Source: MWBF01 sp040772005 (GTDB lineage: Bacteria > Chloroflexota > Anaerolineae > CG2-30-64-16). Taken from it: a stretch of 64,000 bases of DNA. This document shows positions 23,858 through 32,152 of the stretch, piece by piece; positions within the stretch are counted from its first letter, which is position 1; every line of letters begins with the position of its first letter. The notes beneath the pieces were generated by a model. It saw only the letters and a list, made by a program, of their open reading frames with translations. It was not told the origin of the DNA and searched no databases. The position numbers and the translations under genes were made by a program. The stretch spans positions 1-64,000 of the forward strand of contig JAXGYZ010000014.1 in assembly GCA_040772005.1 (NCBI GenBank), written 5' to 3'.

Positions 23858-26572
23858 TTACCGCAGCGATTCCCAGAGCGCCAGATGGCGCTCGGCTGAC
23901 CGTCGACAACTGTTCGCATGGCAGTATGCGCGGGCTGTGGATGTGGTCTCATCGCGCAGCTTGGTGTCGTCCAGCAGGCGCCGGATGCCCTGGACGAGGT
24001 CGGATGGCTGGTATGTGGCTCCGGCCAGCTCCTCAAACCAGCGGGTGGCCGAAGTGAGCACCGGCACTCCCGATGCCAGACCCACATGCACCGCACCGCT
24101 GGCCGACGCATAGGGTATATCGTCGTACCAGAATACGAGGATATCGGCCTCCGCCGCCAGCCGCCGGCAGATTTCCTCCGCGGGCAGGTACTCGCGCACC
24201 CGCCGCACCGGCAGCCCGGCCGCGGCCTGCTCCCACGTGGTTTCGTTGTGTGCAGACTTCGCATGGCTGAACAGCAGCAGCTCGACCTCCTCTCCGCTGC
24301 CTTGCAGCGTGCGCAGCGCGTCGAGCAGCTTCCAGAAGCCCTTGTAGGCTTCCAGGAAGCCGAACGCGCCGATGACGGCCGGTGCGCCGGCTCCTCCTCG
24401 TCTCCGCTTGCGTGGAGGGAACCAGGTGTGGCAGCCATAGGGGATGTGCTCCACCCGCTGCCGAGGCCAGCGTGCCTTGAGCATCTCTGCGCCGCGGCGA
24501 GTCAGGCTGACCAGCGCTGACGCCTCCTGCTCCCACGAGCGGGGCTGGCTGCGCACCGAATGTTCGGTCACGATGACCGGCACCCGCGCGCCGCGCGCCT
24601 GCACGACTGCACGGGCCAGCTCGCTGTCGCTGAAGAGGCTGTCCTCGTGCTGGATGTGGAGCAGCCGGGTGCTGCGCAGGTCTGGCGGGCTAGCTGTGAC
24701 CTTGAGCGGCAGCCGCCGGGTGTCGACGTGGGCCAGCAGGTCAGCCGTGTACTCCGCCACCCCGCACGCGCGGCCCCAGCTCGGCGTCCAGAAGGTATCC
24801 GTCCGGCGCAGCGGTCGCGGGGGGCGCAGGTGCGCCTCCAGGACATCCGCAACGGCGGGGGCCTTATCCCAGATGTTGCGGTGCTCGGTCGCCCAATCCG
24901 ACGCAGCCCGGCCCAGGGCACGCGCCTCGTCCCGGTGCTCGGCCACCCAGCGCAGCCGCTCCGCGACTTCCGCCACATCCGGCACGCCGATCACACCGGC
25001 ACCCTCATGCGGCGCGACGTCGTACGGCTGGAAGCGGGCCGGCTCGACGGCCAGTACGCAGTCGCCCGCCTCCGCGCAGACGTCCGCCTGCCCTTCGGAG
25101 TTGAGCGCGATGACAGGCAGGCCGGTCGCCATGCCCTCGACCAGCGGCAGGCCGAAGCCCTCGTTGCCTAACGCCAACAGCACGTCGGCTTCGCGATACC
25201 AGTGGGCGATGCCGCGCGTCGGCTCGTTGTCGTCCAGGAACAAGATGCGCGGGTCATCCGGCATGTAATTCCGGTAGTGAAAGCGCGACTTGATGATGAG
25301 CCGCGCATCCGGGTCGCCGGCGAACGCCAGCTTCCACGCGGCGATGCCCTCCGCGGTGTGCTTGCGCAGCGCATAAGGTCCGACCATGAGCGTGGTCAGT
25401 CCCGCGCGCTCGGGCCGCTCCTCCCAGTGGTAGACCGCCGGATCGATGCCCTCCGGAATGACCGCAATGGGGACGCTCACGCCGCTGCGGCGGCAAGTGT
25501 CGGCCACGAAGCGCGTGGGCACGATGACTGCGCGGCTGCGGTTCAGCCAGGCGGGCCATGTGCGCGGCAGCTCGCTGGTCTCCCACATCGTGTTGATGAA
25601 GAGGTCAGGAGTGGACAGGTGGCGCTCGATGTCCTCTCGAAGCCACGAGAAACAGAGGACCGGCCCGCCGGCCGGGGAAGCCGGCTGGTGCGACAGCGCG
25701 ATGAGCTCCGGCGAGAGTCCCTGGGGGTCTAGGCCGAGCGGTGCAATGTGGACGGGCACGCCTGCACGCGCCAGCCCCAGGACCAGGTACTCGGCCAGGC
25801 TGCCGTAGCCGTCGTAAACCATGAACGGGGCGACGACCGTCAGCTCGCCGGTCTGTGTCGCAGGTCGCGGGGCAGCCCCGCGCTTGCCCTGGCGCAGGTT
25901 GACGTAAAATGCACCATCGCCGTTGAGCCGGTTCGCAACTTCGTCAAGCGGGCGGCGCAGCCAGCCCGCAGCCGTCAGGCTGCGCGGCGCGGCGTTGTCG
26001 GTGTGCAATACGCCGATGTAGAAGGCCGGGTCGTGAAGCTGCGCGATGCGGTCAGACGGAAAGAGGGTGCTGAAGCCCGCGGCGTGGGGCGTATCTTGCG
26101 CAGGGAAGGGGTGGGCAGCCCAGGCATCCCGGCGATAAAGCAGCGTCCCACCCGCCAGCCAGCGCGAGCCGTGGTTGGGGCGGTAGTGCCAGGCCTCGCC
26201 CGCGTTCAAGCGGTAGTAGAGCAAGTCCGGCGCGCCGCAGAGGTCTGCGCTTGCCTGTTGGAGCGCAGCGACCTGGCGACTGAGCCGGTCGGGCGCCTGC
26301 CAGTCATCGTCGTACCAGTGCGCAATCAACTCGCCCTGGCTCAGTTCGCACGCCAGGTTGAGCGTATCACCGAACGGGCGGCGGCGCTCCAACCGGATAT
26401 AGCGCACCGTGTCGCTCGCCGGGATCAGGTCTTCGACCGGGTCCTCTCCGTCATCCAGGACAATCAACTCCCGCGGTTGGTAGTCCTGGCGGAGAAAGTA
26501 CCAAAGAGCCTGACCCACGAAGCGGCGGCGGTTGCGCGTCGGCATGACGCACGAGACGCGGGGCAATGACAT
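23858..26572 (-). CDS. Three-domain glycosyltransferase (GT2 + two GT4-like modules)
   Basis: A 904-aa protein; ATG at 26572 (MSLPRVSCVMPTRNRRRFVG) begins the GT2 fold directly. Domain 1 (~1-230) is GT2: VSCVMPTRNRR, LIVLDDGEDPVEDL and the metal-binding-like AHWYDDDWQAPDRL. Domain 2 (~260-590) is GT4-like: TVVAPFMVYDGYGSLAEYL, VPIAVIPEGIDPAVYHW, NEGFGLPLVEGMATGLPVI. Domain 3 (~605-900) is a second GT4-like module: FGFLEAYKGFWKLLDAL and SGAVHVGLASGVPVLTSATR. It is first after the promoter at 26709-26738 and lies 60 bp before the sheath gene on the same strand. Glycosylation of the particle or of the cell surface is a reasonable inference; the acceptor is unknown. Confidence 0.85.
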   Translation of the reverse strand: MSLPRVSCVMPTRNRRRFVGQALWYFLRQDYQPRELIVLDDGEDPVEDLIPASDTVRYIRLERRRPFGDTLNLACELSQGELIAHWYDDDWQAPDRLSRQVAALQQASADLCGAPDLLYYRLNAGEAWHYRPNHGSRWLAGGTLLYRRDAWAAHPFPAQDTPHAAGFSTLFPSDRIAQLHDPAFYIGVLHTDNAAPRSLTAAGWLRRPLDEVANRLNGDGAFYVNLRQGKRGAAPRPATQTGELTVVAPFMVYDGYGSLAEYLVLGLARAGVPVHIAPLGLDPQGLSPELIALSHQPASPAGGPVLCFSWLREDIERHLSTPDLFINTMWETSELPRTWPAWLNRSRAVIVPTRFVADTCRRSGVSVPIAVIPEGIDPAVYHWEERPERAGLTTLMVGPYALRKHTAEGIAAWKLAFAGDPDARLIIKSRFHYRNYMPDDPRILFLDDNEPTRGIAHWYREADVLLALGNEGFGLPLVEGMATGLPVIALNSEGQADVCAEAGDCVLAVEPARFQPYDVAPHEGAGVIGVPDVAEVAERLRWVAEHRDEARALGRAASDWATEHRNIWDKAPAVADVLEAHLRPPRPLRRTDTFWTPSWGRACGVAEYTADLLAHVDTRRLPLKVTASPPDLRSTRLLHIQHEDSLFSDSELARAVVQARGARVPVIVTEHSVRSQPRSWEQEASALVSLTRRGAEMLKARWPRQRVEHIPYGCHTWFPPRKRRRGGAGAPAVIGAFGFLEAYKGFWKLLDALRTLQGSGEEVELLLFSHAKSAHNETTWEQAAAGLPVRRVREYLPAEEICRRLAAEADILVFWYDDIPYASASGAVHVGLASGVPVLTSATRWFEELAGATYQPSDLVQGIRRLLDDTKLRDETTSTARAYCHANSCRRSAERHLALWESLR

Positions 26573-26681
26573 GAGCGCAAATCCCCGGAAAGGCTGACCG
26601 GCAACCACAACCGTAGCGGTCCTGCATAGCTGGCTGGGTGATGCAGGTGCTTCCGATGAGACTTCGGCGTGACCGCTCAGT

Positions 26682-26700
26682 AGTGTACAAATTATACACT
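26682..26700 (-). promoter_or_regulatory. Candidate operator just downstream of the eCIS promoter
   Basis: AGTGTA, seven bases, TACACT: an inverted repeat spanning about +2 to +20 of the predicted transcript. A 17-base stretch here (26685-26701) matches 15 of 17 bases at 62326-62342 in the promoter of the signalling operon. A repressor site is inferred only from position and symmetry. Confidence 0.4.
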
Positions 26701-26708
26701 TGCGATTT

Positions 26709-26738
26709 ACTATAAGCCCATATACCGGACGCTGTCAA
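26709..26738 (-). promoter_or_regulatory. Sigma-70-type promoter at the head of the glycosyltransferase-eCIS operon
   Basis: On the minus strand TTGACA (26733-26738), 18-base spacer, TATAGT (26709-26714). The surrounding DNA is AT-rich in an otherwise GC-rich window. The predicted start near 26702 leaves a leader of about 130 bases before the ATG at 26572. No other convincing promoter was seen further down in the eCIS cluster, which suggests one long transcript of more than 26 kb. Confidence 0.65.
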
Positions 26739-26804
26739 GCCCCAAAAGTTGCACTAAAACGTTTAACTTACGGAATTGATTAGAACGGGAATTGTTGTTG
26801 CCAG

Positions 26805-27218
26805 TTATTTCCTCCTTGCAATGCGTATGGCTTCGAGAGAGCGCCGCTCGGTGAGCAGGATGTGTTGCAGGATTTCCTCGATGGACCACCCATCGTCGGC
26901 CGGCGCCTGCCGGCAGTCCTCGTCGGTCAGGTCGACCAGCGCAGCAAGCAGCTTGCCCCACGCCAGTTCCGCCTCTTGCAGCATGCGCTGGATATCGGTG
27001 GGAGGACGCTGCAGGGCGGCGCGCGTCCCTTCGATCTGGTTGGCATGCTCCCGCATGTGGTCACCGAAACGCAAGAGCAATCGCTGGATTTCCGCCCACC
27101 GCTCCTTTGCGGCCGGCATGGTGAAGTCCTCTTCGGCCAGGGCGGTTGCTTCGCGCAACATCTCCTCGCGTACAGCCCGGATCGAAGCCAGGAGCATCTT
27201 GTGGCCGATGCGCTCCAT
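26805..27218 (-). CDS. DinB-like four-helix protein
   Basis: A 137-aa all-helical protein starting MERIGHKMLLASIRAVREEM. It resembles the DinB/YfiT superfamily, whose members use three His residues as a metal site; visible candidates are FGDHMREHANQ and the C-terminal DDGWSIEEILQHILLTERRS, a typical DinB 'WS..E...H' signature. Family functions range from thiol transfer to stress protection. It sits 13 bp downstream of the FAD oxidoreductase gene and is likely co-transcribed. GAGG precedes the ATG. Confidence 0.75.
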   Translation of the reverse strand: MERIGHKMLLASIRAVREEMLREATALAEEDFTMPAAKERWAEIQRLLLRFGDHMREHANQIEGTRAALQRPPTDIQRMLQEAELAWGKLLAALVDLTDEDCRQAPADDGWSIEEILQHILLTERRSLEAIRIARRK

Positions 27219-27231
27219 CCTATCCTCGCTT

Positions 27232-28965
27232 TCATCCTACGTCGAATCCGTACACATGCATTCGTTCGCCGCCCCAGCCGGCCAGGGGCACAAACCGGAC
27301 CGCTGAGGTTGTTACTGAGAGGGGTATTTTGACCAGGCGTTGATGGTTGTCTTCGGTGCGGTGGATCGTGCGCCATGCGCCCGCGGTGTCTTGTACCTGT
27401 AGCTCGAAAGCGCGCGTCATCTGCGGCGGGATGCGCTCGCGTTGGGCTTGCGCGGGATAGCTGCACGGCATTCGCTTCAGCGCGGCCAGGTCGCTGTCGA
27501 ACGTGAAGCGGGCTTGCTGTAATTTAACCGTCGCGGGGAAACGGTATTCGACCCACGCGCCTGCCGCGCCCCACCAGCCGTTGTCCTCGCCTCCCAGTGA
27601 CCGGTCGATGCCGCTGCGCAGCGGCTCAGGATCGCCCATGCTGGCGGTCAGCCGCGCGGTCCCGCTGATGGCCGGGATGGGCCGCCGGTGCCACGGCAGG
27701 TAGCAGTCATCGTCCATGAGCTGCGCCTGCAGCTCGGCGATGTGGTGGCGGTAGATGGCGCGCGGGCTGCACCCGTGCGCGACGGCCAGCGCAGCGGCCG
27801 TACCCACAGCCTGGCCCAGCAGCGCGCACGTGCCCATGACGCGCGTCGAACTCAGCGCCATGTGCGTAACGGAGATGTTGCGCCCTGCGAAGAAGAGGTT
27901 CTCAATGTTGGCGGAGTACAGGCAGCGGTACGGGATGCCGTAGGGCGACGGCGCGGGGTGCCAGATGGTGGGCGGGCCGGGCCAGTGGATGGCCGCAGGG
28001 TGGTGGTCGTCCATCGTCCAGCCGCCGTACGCGACCATATCCTCAAACCGGCCCTCGGCCTCGATGTCGCCTTGCGTCAGGATGTGGTCACCGACGTAGC
28101 GCGCGCTCTCGCGCTTGCCCGGCAGGTTGCCGATCCACTCCAGTTCCCAGCGATGGCCGCGGCCGTCCGGATGGTTCTTGATGTAGTCCCATACGCCGTA
28201 CGCGATCTTGAGCAGCTCGTCGCGGTGTACTTCGGTCTGGGCGATGGTGTCGCCGGTCCCGCCGATCTCGATCCACCAGAAGTTGTTGCCCTCGGGCATG
28301 AGGTCGCGGTTTGGCAGGTCGCCGTCGTGGTACTTGTATGCCCAGGTGGGTGGGATGAACGGCTCGTGCGTGTCCACTTCGCGCAGTTGGATGAGGAGCG
28401 AGCTCCCCATCGTCTGCGGGTCCGCGGTCTCCGGCGCGTAGGCTTCCCCGAACTCCGCCCGGCTCTCCCGGCCCCAGCGATGCGCTGCGCCGCTGACGCG
28501 CAGCACCGAGTCTCCGGAGCAGTCCGCGAAGAAGCGAGCGCGCACCCGGTGGAACGTCTGCGTGGTGAGCTGCCAGCCCGTGACTGCGGCGATAGCCGCG
28601 CCTTCGGTCGTGCCGCTGTGGCAGGTGCAATTGAGCAGGAGGGTCAGGTTGGGCTGCGAGCGCGCCTTCTCGTAGAGCACCGTATCCCAGATGGGATACT
28701 TGAGCGTGGGATTGCGGTAGCAGTTGTCCAGCATCAACTCTTCGAGGATGCCGGTCTCCTTGTTGTCTGTGCCGTGCGCGCCGCAGACCCACATGCGGAT
28801 CTCCGACGAGGCATTGCCGCCGAGGACCGGCCGGTCCTGCATGAGCAGGACCCGTGCGCCGTGGCGTGCTGCGGCGACGGCTGCGCACAGCCCCGCCAGT
28901 CCACCGCCGACCACACACAGATCAACGTCGTGTTCGAGGGTTTGGAATGAGGTCCGGATGAGCAT
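27232..28965 (-). CDS. FAD-dependent oxidoreductase (FAD_oxidored family)
   Basis: A 577-aa protein with an N-terminal Rossmann dinucleotide motif CVVGGGLAGLCAAVAAARHG near residue 17-37, then VLLMQDRPVLGGNASSEIRM, typical of the FAD_oxidored (PF12831-type) family. The middle region has the second FAD contact FFADCSGDS and, near 365, YRCLYSANIENLFFAGRN with THMALSSTRVMGTCALLGQA. The last ~130 residues resemble a discoidin-like carbohydrate-binding beta domain (FTFDSDLAALKRMP, AFELQVQDTAGAWRTI). Substrate is unknown; in related gene clusters such proteins act in sugar or lactone oxidation. GAAGGAG lies upstream of the ATG, with TATAAT at 28994-28999 as a likely -10. Confidence 0.85.
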   Translation of the reverse strand: MLIRTSFQTLEHDVDLCVVGGGLAGLCAAVAAARHGARVLLMQDRPVLGGNASSEIRMWVCGAHGTDNKETGILEELMLDNCYRNPTLKYPIWDTVLYEKARSQPNLTLLLNCTCHSGTTEGAAIAAVTGWQLTTQTFHRVRARFFADCSGDSVLRVSGAAHRWGRESRAEFGEAYAPETADPQTMGSSLLIQLREVDTHEPFIPPTWAYKYHDGDLPNRDLMPEGNNFWWIEIGGTGDTIAQTEVHRDELLKIAYGVWDYIKNHPDGRGHRWELEWIGNLPGKRESARYVGDHILTQGDIEAEGRFEDMVAYGGWTMDDHHPAAIHWPGPPTIWHPAPSPYGIPYRCLYSANIENLFFAGRNISVTHMALSSTRVMGTCALLGQAVGTAAALAVAHGCSPRAIYRHHIAELQAQLMDDDCYLPWHRRPIPAISGTARLTASMGDPEPLRSGIDRSLGGEDNGWWGAAGAWVEYRFPATVKLQQARFTFDSDLAALKRMPCSYPAQAQRERIPPQMTRAFELQVQDTAGAWRTIHRTEDNHQRLVKIPLSVTTSAVRFVPLAGWGGERMHVYGFDVG

Positions 28966-28993
28966 CGTCGCTCCTTCGGTTGAGGGTGAGGGT

Positions 28994-29022
28994 ATTATAC
29001 CTGATGTGTGGTGTGATTGCCA
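28994..29022 (-). promoter_or_regulatory. Probable promoter of the FAD oxidoreductase gene
   Basis: A perfect TATAAT (28994-28999, minus strand) lies about 30 bases before the ATG. The -35 at 17 bases is only TGGCAA (29017-29022). The call rests mainly on the -10 box and position. Confidence 0.45.
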
Positions 29023-29076
29023 GCGGTCTGAACACTGGACCAGCTATGCCGGGCATGGCATGCTATGCAGGAGATC

Positions 29077-29146
29077 GGAATCGAGGCGTCAGCCGGTTTG
29101 GGCGTGTACGCACACAGCCGACCTAACCGGCTGACGCCTCGACTCC
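29077..29146. repeat. Dispersed palindromic element (family 1), 22-bp arms
   Basis: The left arm starts GGAATCGAGGCGTCAGCCGG (29077-) and the right arm AACCGGCTGACGCCTCGACT (29125-29146). The arms are nearly perfect reverse complements around a 26-bp loop. The same family is at 35673-35692 and 35835-35854, and inside the proline-rich eCIS gene near 20105-20128 and 20240-20260. The rest of 28966-29179 holds nothing recognisable. Confidence 0.85.
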
Positions 29147-29179
29147 ATTTGCTTCCAGGCGACCCGGACTAACATTGGG

Positions 29180-30091
29180 TTAGCCGGCAGCTCTCAGAAA
29201 GTGGAACACCTGGTCCGCCTCGACCAGGACGGCCAGCCGGTCGCGGCGGGTCTCCAGCCGGTGCGCATCACTCAGTAGCTCCGCCAGGCCGGTGTGCCGC
29301 GCGGCGGCCAGCGCCATGACCAGGTAGCGGTACGCGTCGATGTCCTCCAGTTCGGCCAGCGAGCGGGCCAGGTAATCCATCTCCAGCGGGCCGCTCCGGT
29401 GGCTGATGAGCAGGTCGAACAGGCCGATGCGGATGACGGGGTCCCGGCTCTGCCCGTGCAGCCTGAGCAGCCCAGGCACGAGCGACAGCGGCAACGTAAC
29501 GAGGCCGCGCAGACACTCCGCGACGACTTCAGGCGGTGCGATGGACGGCTGGTCCACCACCGGAGCCTCGCGCGGCGCGCGTGGACTGCGGCGGGATGGC
29601 CGGACTGCGGTGAGGGTCATGTCACCGTATCCGGCAACGAGATAGAGCGGCAGCCACGCGCTTTGGTTGCTCAGCACGCGGGCGGCTGTCACCGCAGGCT
29701 CGCCCGACATGCGGTCGGTGTGCGGGTCGGTCAGCAGGCGCGCCGCGTGGAACTCGGCCAGTACGCCGTCCACCTCCGCCAGCGCCAGCAGCGCGCCCCC
29801 GCGCAGCAGCCCGGCTTCCTCCGTGAAGGCCGGCGGGAGCCGTTCGTATGTCTCGCACGCAGTCGCGAGCAGGTTCGCGTCCTCGCCCACCGCGATGGGC
29901 CGGAGCGCATCGACGATCTTGCGCCGCATATATGCGCCGGCGTCGCGCTTCGGCCCGTCGTGCGCGTAGTACGCGTACAGCTCGCGCAGCGCGGGCCGCG
30001 CAGCGGGGTCCGGCACGGTCGCCAGCCGTTGGAGCGCGGCCATCTGCGCGTCGCGGTGCCGCTTGGGGTCCAGGGTCTCGGTGTAGGACAT
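29180..30091 (-). CDS. Hypothetical HEAT-repeat-like helical protein
   Basis: A 303-aa protein starting MSYTETLDPKRHRDAQMAAL. It is built from paired helices (AALQRLATVPDPAARPALRE, IVDALRPIAVGEDANLLATA, PPEVVAECLRGLVTLPLSLV, IRIGLFDLLISHRSGPL, DAYRYLVMALAAARHTGLAE), which suggests a HEAT or armadillo-like solenoid for protein contacts. There is an Arg/Pro-rich break near 165-180. No catalytic motif is visible. It lies 81 bp after the hydrolase gene, behind a strong hairpin, and may be independently expressed. I do not recognise a named family. Confidence 0.6.
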   Translation of the reverse strand: MSYTETLDPKRHRDAQMAALQRLATVPDPAARPALRELYAYYAHDGPKRDAGAYMRRKIVDALRPIAVGEDANLLATACETYERLPPAFTEEAGLLRGGALLALAEVDGVLAEFHAARLLTDPHTDRMSGEPAVTAARVLSNQSAWLPLYLVAGYGDMTLTAVRPSRRSPRAPREAPVVDQPSIAPPEVVAECLRGLVTLPLSLVPGLLRLHGQSRDPVIRIGLFDLLISHRSGPLEMDYLARSLAELEDIDAYRYLVMALAAARHTGLAELLSDAHRLETRRDRLAVLVEADQVFHFLRAAG

Positions 30092-30142
30092 GGGAGGTAA
30101 CTCCAGGAACCCGTTTTCTCACAAGTCTCTTGGTGCGCTCAG

Positions 30143-30171
30143 AAACCCGGTTTCTCGAAGAAACCGGGTTT
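30143..30171. terminator. Hairpin after the alpha/beta hydrolase gene
   Basis: AAACCCGGTTTCT, loop CGA, AGAAACCGGGTTT: a perfect 13-bp stem starting one base after the hydrolase stop. On the minus strand the stem is followed by CTGAG and not by a U-tract, so it may be a processing or attenuation hairpin. The sequence type (AAACCCGGTTTCT) is a common dispersed palindrome in bacterial genomes. Confidence 0.55.
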
Positions 30172-30172
30172 T

Positions 30173-30994
30173 CTAGCAAGTTTTCTCCAGGAACGCCTTC
30201 ACGGCCTTGACGTATGCGTCAAAGCCCTCTCGGCGGATGCTGTGCCCCGTGCGGGGGATCTGCACGACCTCGAGGGCCGGCCAGATGGCCGTAGCTTCTG
30301 CGGCCCACTCCGGGGTGATGATAACGCCCTTCTCCGGGTCGCCTGTGATGAGCAGGCCGGGGATGGTGATGCCTGCGACTACGTCCTGCCAGGCGGGACG
30401 GGAGCCGTCGACGTAGTTGAGCACCGAGAGACGCACCTGCTGCTTTGCCATGACCCACGGCTCCCATTCGGCCATGGACCAGCCCGGGTTATCGCGGCGC
30501 CCCTGGGCCAGCATTTCTTCGGGTGACTGCGCCTGCTGGAGGGCCAGCTTGCGCCGCCACTCCGCAGCGAAGGCCGGTCGGGCCTGCCGTGCTTCGGCCG
30601 TCTCGGGCCGCGACCAGGCCGGGTCTTCCAGGATGACGGCCCGCGCCAGATCGGGGTGGCGCGCGGCCACCAGAGTGGCGGTCAGTCCGCCCATCGAGTG
30701 CCCGCCGATGACCGGTCGCTCCAATCCCAGCGCCGCGATGAAGGCTGCGGCATCGGCAGCGTGGCTCTCCGGCGTGTAATCATTGCCGTCATCTGACAGC
30801 CCATGCCCGCGCGCGTCGGGCATCACCACATCGTACTCGGCTTCGAGTGCGCGTGCCAGCGGCGCCCAGCACAGCCCGTTGTCCGTGATGCCGTGGAACA
30901 ACACGATGACCGGCCCGCGACCGCCCGTCCGGTAGTAGTGCATTTTCAGGCCGTTGGCCCGCACATCTGCCGCTTGCCAGTTTCCGATGTCCAT
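30173..30994 (-). CDS. Alpha/beta-hydrolase
   Basis: A 273-aa protein; ATG at 30994 (MDIGNWQAADVRANGLKMHY) gives the normal start, whereas the longer frame adds a basic shadow stretch. Motifs: oxyanion region VIVLFHGITDNG, nucleophile elbow VIGGHSMGGLTATLVA (Ser near residue 99), DPAWSRPETAEAR in the lid, and catalytic His in IPRTGHSIRREGFD near the end. The substrate cannot be read; family members are esterases, epoxide hydrolases or C-C hydrolases. It is downstream of the two UroD-like genes on the same strand with a 140-bp gap. Confidence 0.88.
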   Translation of the reverse strand: MDIGNWQAADVRANGLKMHYYRTGGRGPVIVLFHGITDNGLCWAPLARALEAEYDVVMPDARGHGLSDDGNDYTPESHAADAAAFIAALGLERPVIGGHSMGGLTATLVAARHPDLARAVILEDPAWSRPETAEARQARPAFAAEWRRKLALQQAQSPEEMLAQGRRDNPGWSMAEWEPWVMAKQQVRLSVLNYVDGSRPAWQDVVAGITIPGLLITGDPEKGVIITPEWAAEATAIWPALEVVQIPRTGHSIRREGFDAYVKAVKAFLEKTC

Positions 30995-31134
30995 GCTCGT
31001 CTCGCTTTCTATGAGGGTTTGTAGTCGGCGCTTCAGCGCCCTGCGTCCACGCAACCAGTATAGCATGTGTCCTGGGGGAAAGGGTAGGCGCGCAGTCGCG
31101 GATGATGCTGAGCCTGCCGAGAAACGCGGGGTTC

Positions 31135-32115
31135 CTAGCGGTACACCCCCTCTTTGCGCCAGATATCGAGCATCAGCTCATAGCGCGCCAGCCGCATGCC
31201 GGTATAAATGCAGTTGCTCGTTGAGAAGATGTAGCCCCCGCCGGGCATCCCGCTCTGGAGGGCATAGCGGGCCGACGCGATGACTTCCTCATCGGTTCCC
31301 GTGTCCAGCATTCCACAGTTCACATTGCCGATCAGGCAGATCTGATCGCCGTAACGGCGCTTGACCTCCGCAATATCCACCCCGGCTTGCGGGTCAATCG
31401 AGTGCAGCGCGTGGGGTTGGGTACTCACGAGCTGATCGATGATGGGCATGATGTTGCCGTCGGTGTGCTTGATCACGTAGAACCCCAGGTCCCGGTAGCC
31501 CTTCGTCAGTCGCGCGAGGTACGGCGTCACGAACTCGGCAAAGCGCCGCGGGCTGAGGAACGGGCCGGTGTTGAAGCAGTAGTCCGCGCAGAGCGCAAAG
31601 CCGTCCAGCCCGCCCGCGCGGCCGAGGCGATCTGAGTGAGCGCGTAACCGTTCTGCTGCGGCGAGCGCCCGGTCGACCATGGCGGCAGCCTCTGCGTGGA
31701 CCTTCTCCGGCTCGTCGACGAGGCGATAGGCGAACGCCTGCATGTGATCCCCGCCCGGCACGCTGAACGTCGCGTCGCCGTGTTTCATGATGAAGTAGCG
31801 GTCGCCCGATTTCTCGCGAATCAGTTCGATCAGGCGAAAGACCTCGTCCTCGCGGCCGGGGTTGGGATGGATGAAGATGGCGTTGTGTTCGTAACGTTCC
31901 GCGGTCTGGATATAGATGTCGGCCATCTCATTGCGGTGCAGTGCGCGTTCCTTTTCCTCCATCTGGTCCCACTGGCTGTACGCGCGGTGCGTCGGGTGGA
32001 CCTTGCCGAAGGCCTCCATCGTAAGGTAGAAGACCAGCTCGAAATGAGGCACGCGTTGGCCGGGCGTGGGAGCGCGGCGCTCCAGGGCAGCGATGAATTC
32101 GTCACGCGGTGTCAT
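31135..32115 (-). CDS. Uroporphyrinogen-decarboxylase-type protein, copy 1
   Basis: A 326-aa protein, ATG at 32115 behind AAGGAG. MTPRDEFIAALERRAPTPGQRVPHFEL is the usual start of the UroD/MtaA superfamily. Downstream marks are DGFALCADYCFNTGPFLSP, the TIM-barrel strand YVIKHTDGNIMPIIDQLVS, HSIDPQAGVDIAEVKRRYGD and LIGNVNCGMLDTGTDEEV. The zinc-binding HxCG of cobamide methyltransferases is replaced by KHTDGN, so it is not an obvious MtaA-type methyltransferase, and the genuine HemE substrate residues are not evident. It follows copy 2 by 37 bp. The substrate is unknown. Confidence 0.82.
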   Translation of the reverse strand: MTPRDEFIAALERRAPTPGQRVPHFELVFYLTMEAFGKVHPTHRAYSQWDQMEEKERALHRNEMADIYIQTAERYEHNAIFIHPNPGREDEVFRLIELIREKSGDRYFIMKHGDATFSVPGGDHMQAFAYRLVDEPEKVHAEAAAMVDRALAAAERLRAHSDRLGRAGGLDGFALCADYCFNTGPFLSPRRFAEFVTPYLARLTKGYRDLGFYVIKHTDGNIMPIIDQLVSTQPHALHSIDPQAGVDIAEVKRRYGDQICLIGNVNCGMLDTGTDEEVIASARYALQSGMPGGGYIFSTSNCIYTGMRLARYELMLDIWRKEGVYR

Positions 32116-32152
32116 GGGATGCTCCTTGAGAGGGGGTGGCACTAAAGTGCTG

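Noticed and set aside
26805..26805. Rho-independent terminator after the DinB-like gene
   Set aside because: No stem followed by a U-tract is visible between 26740 and 26804 on the minus strand.
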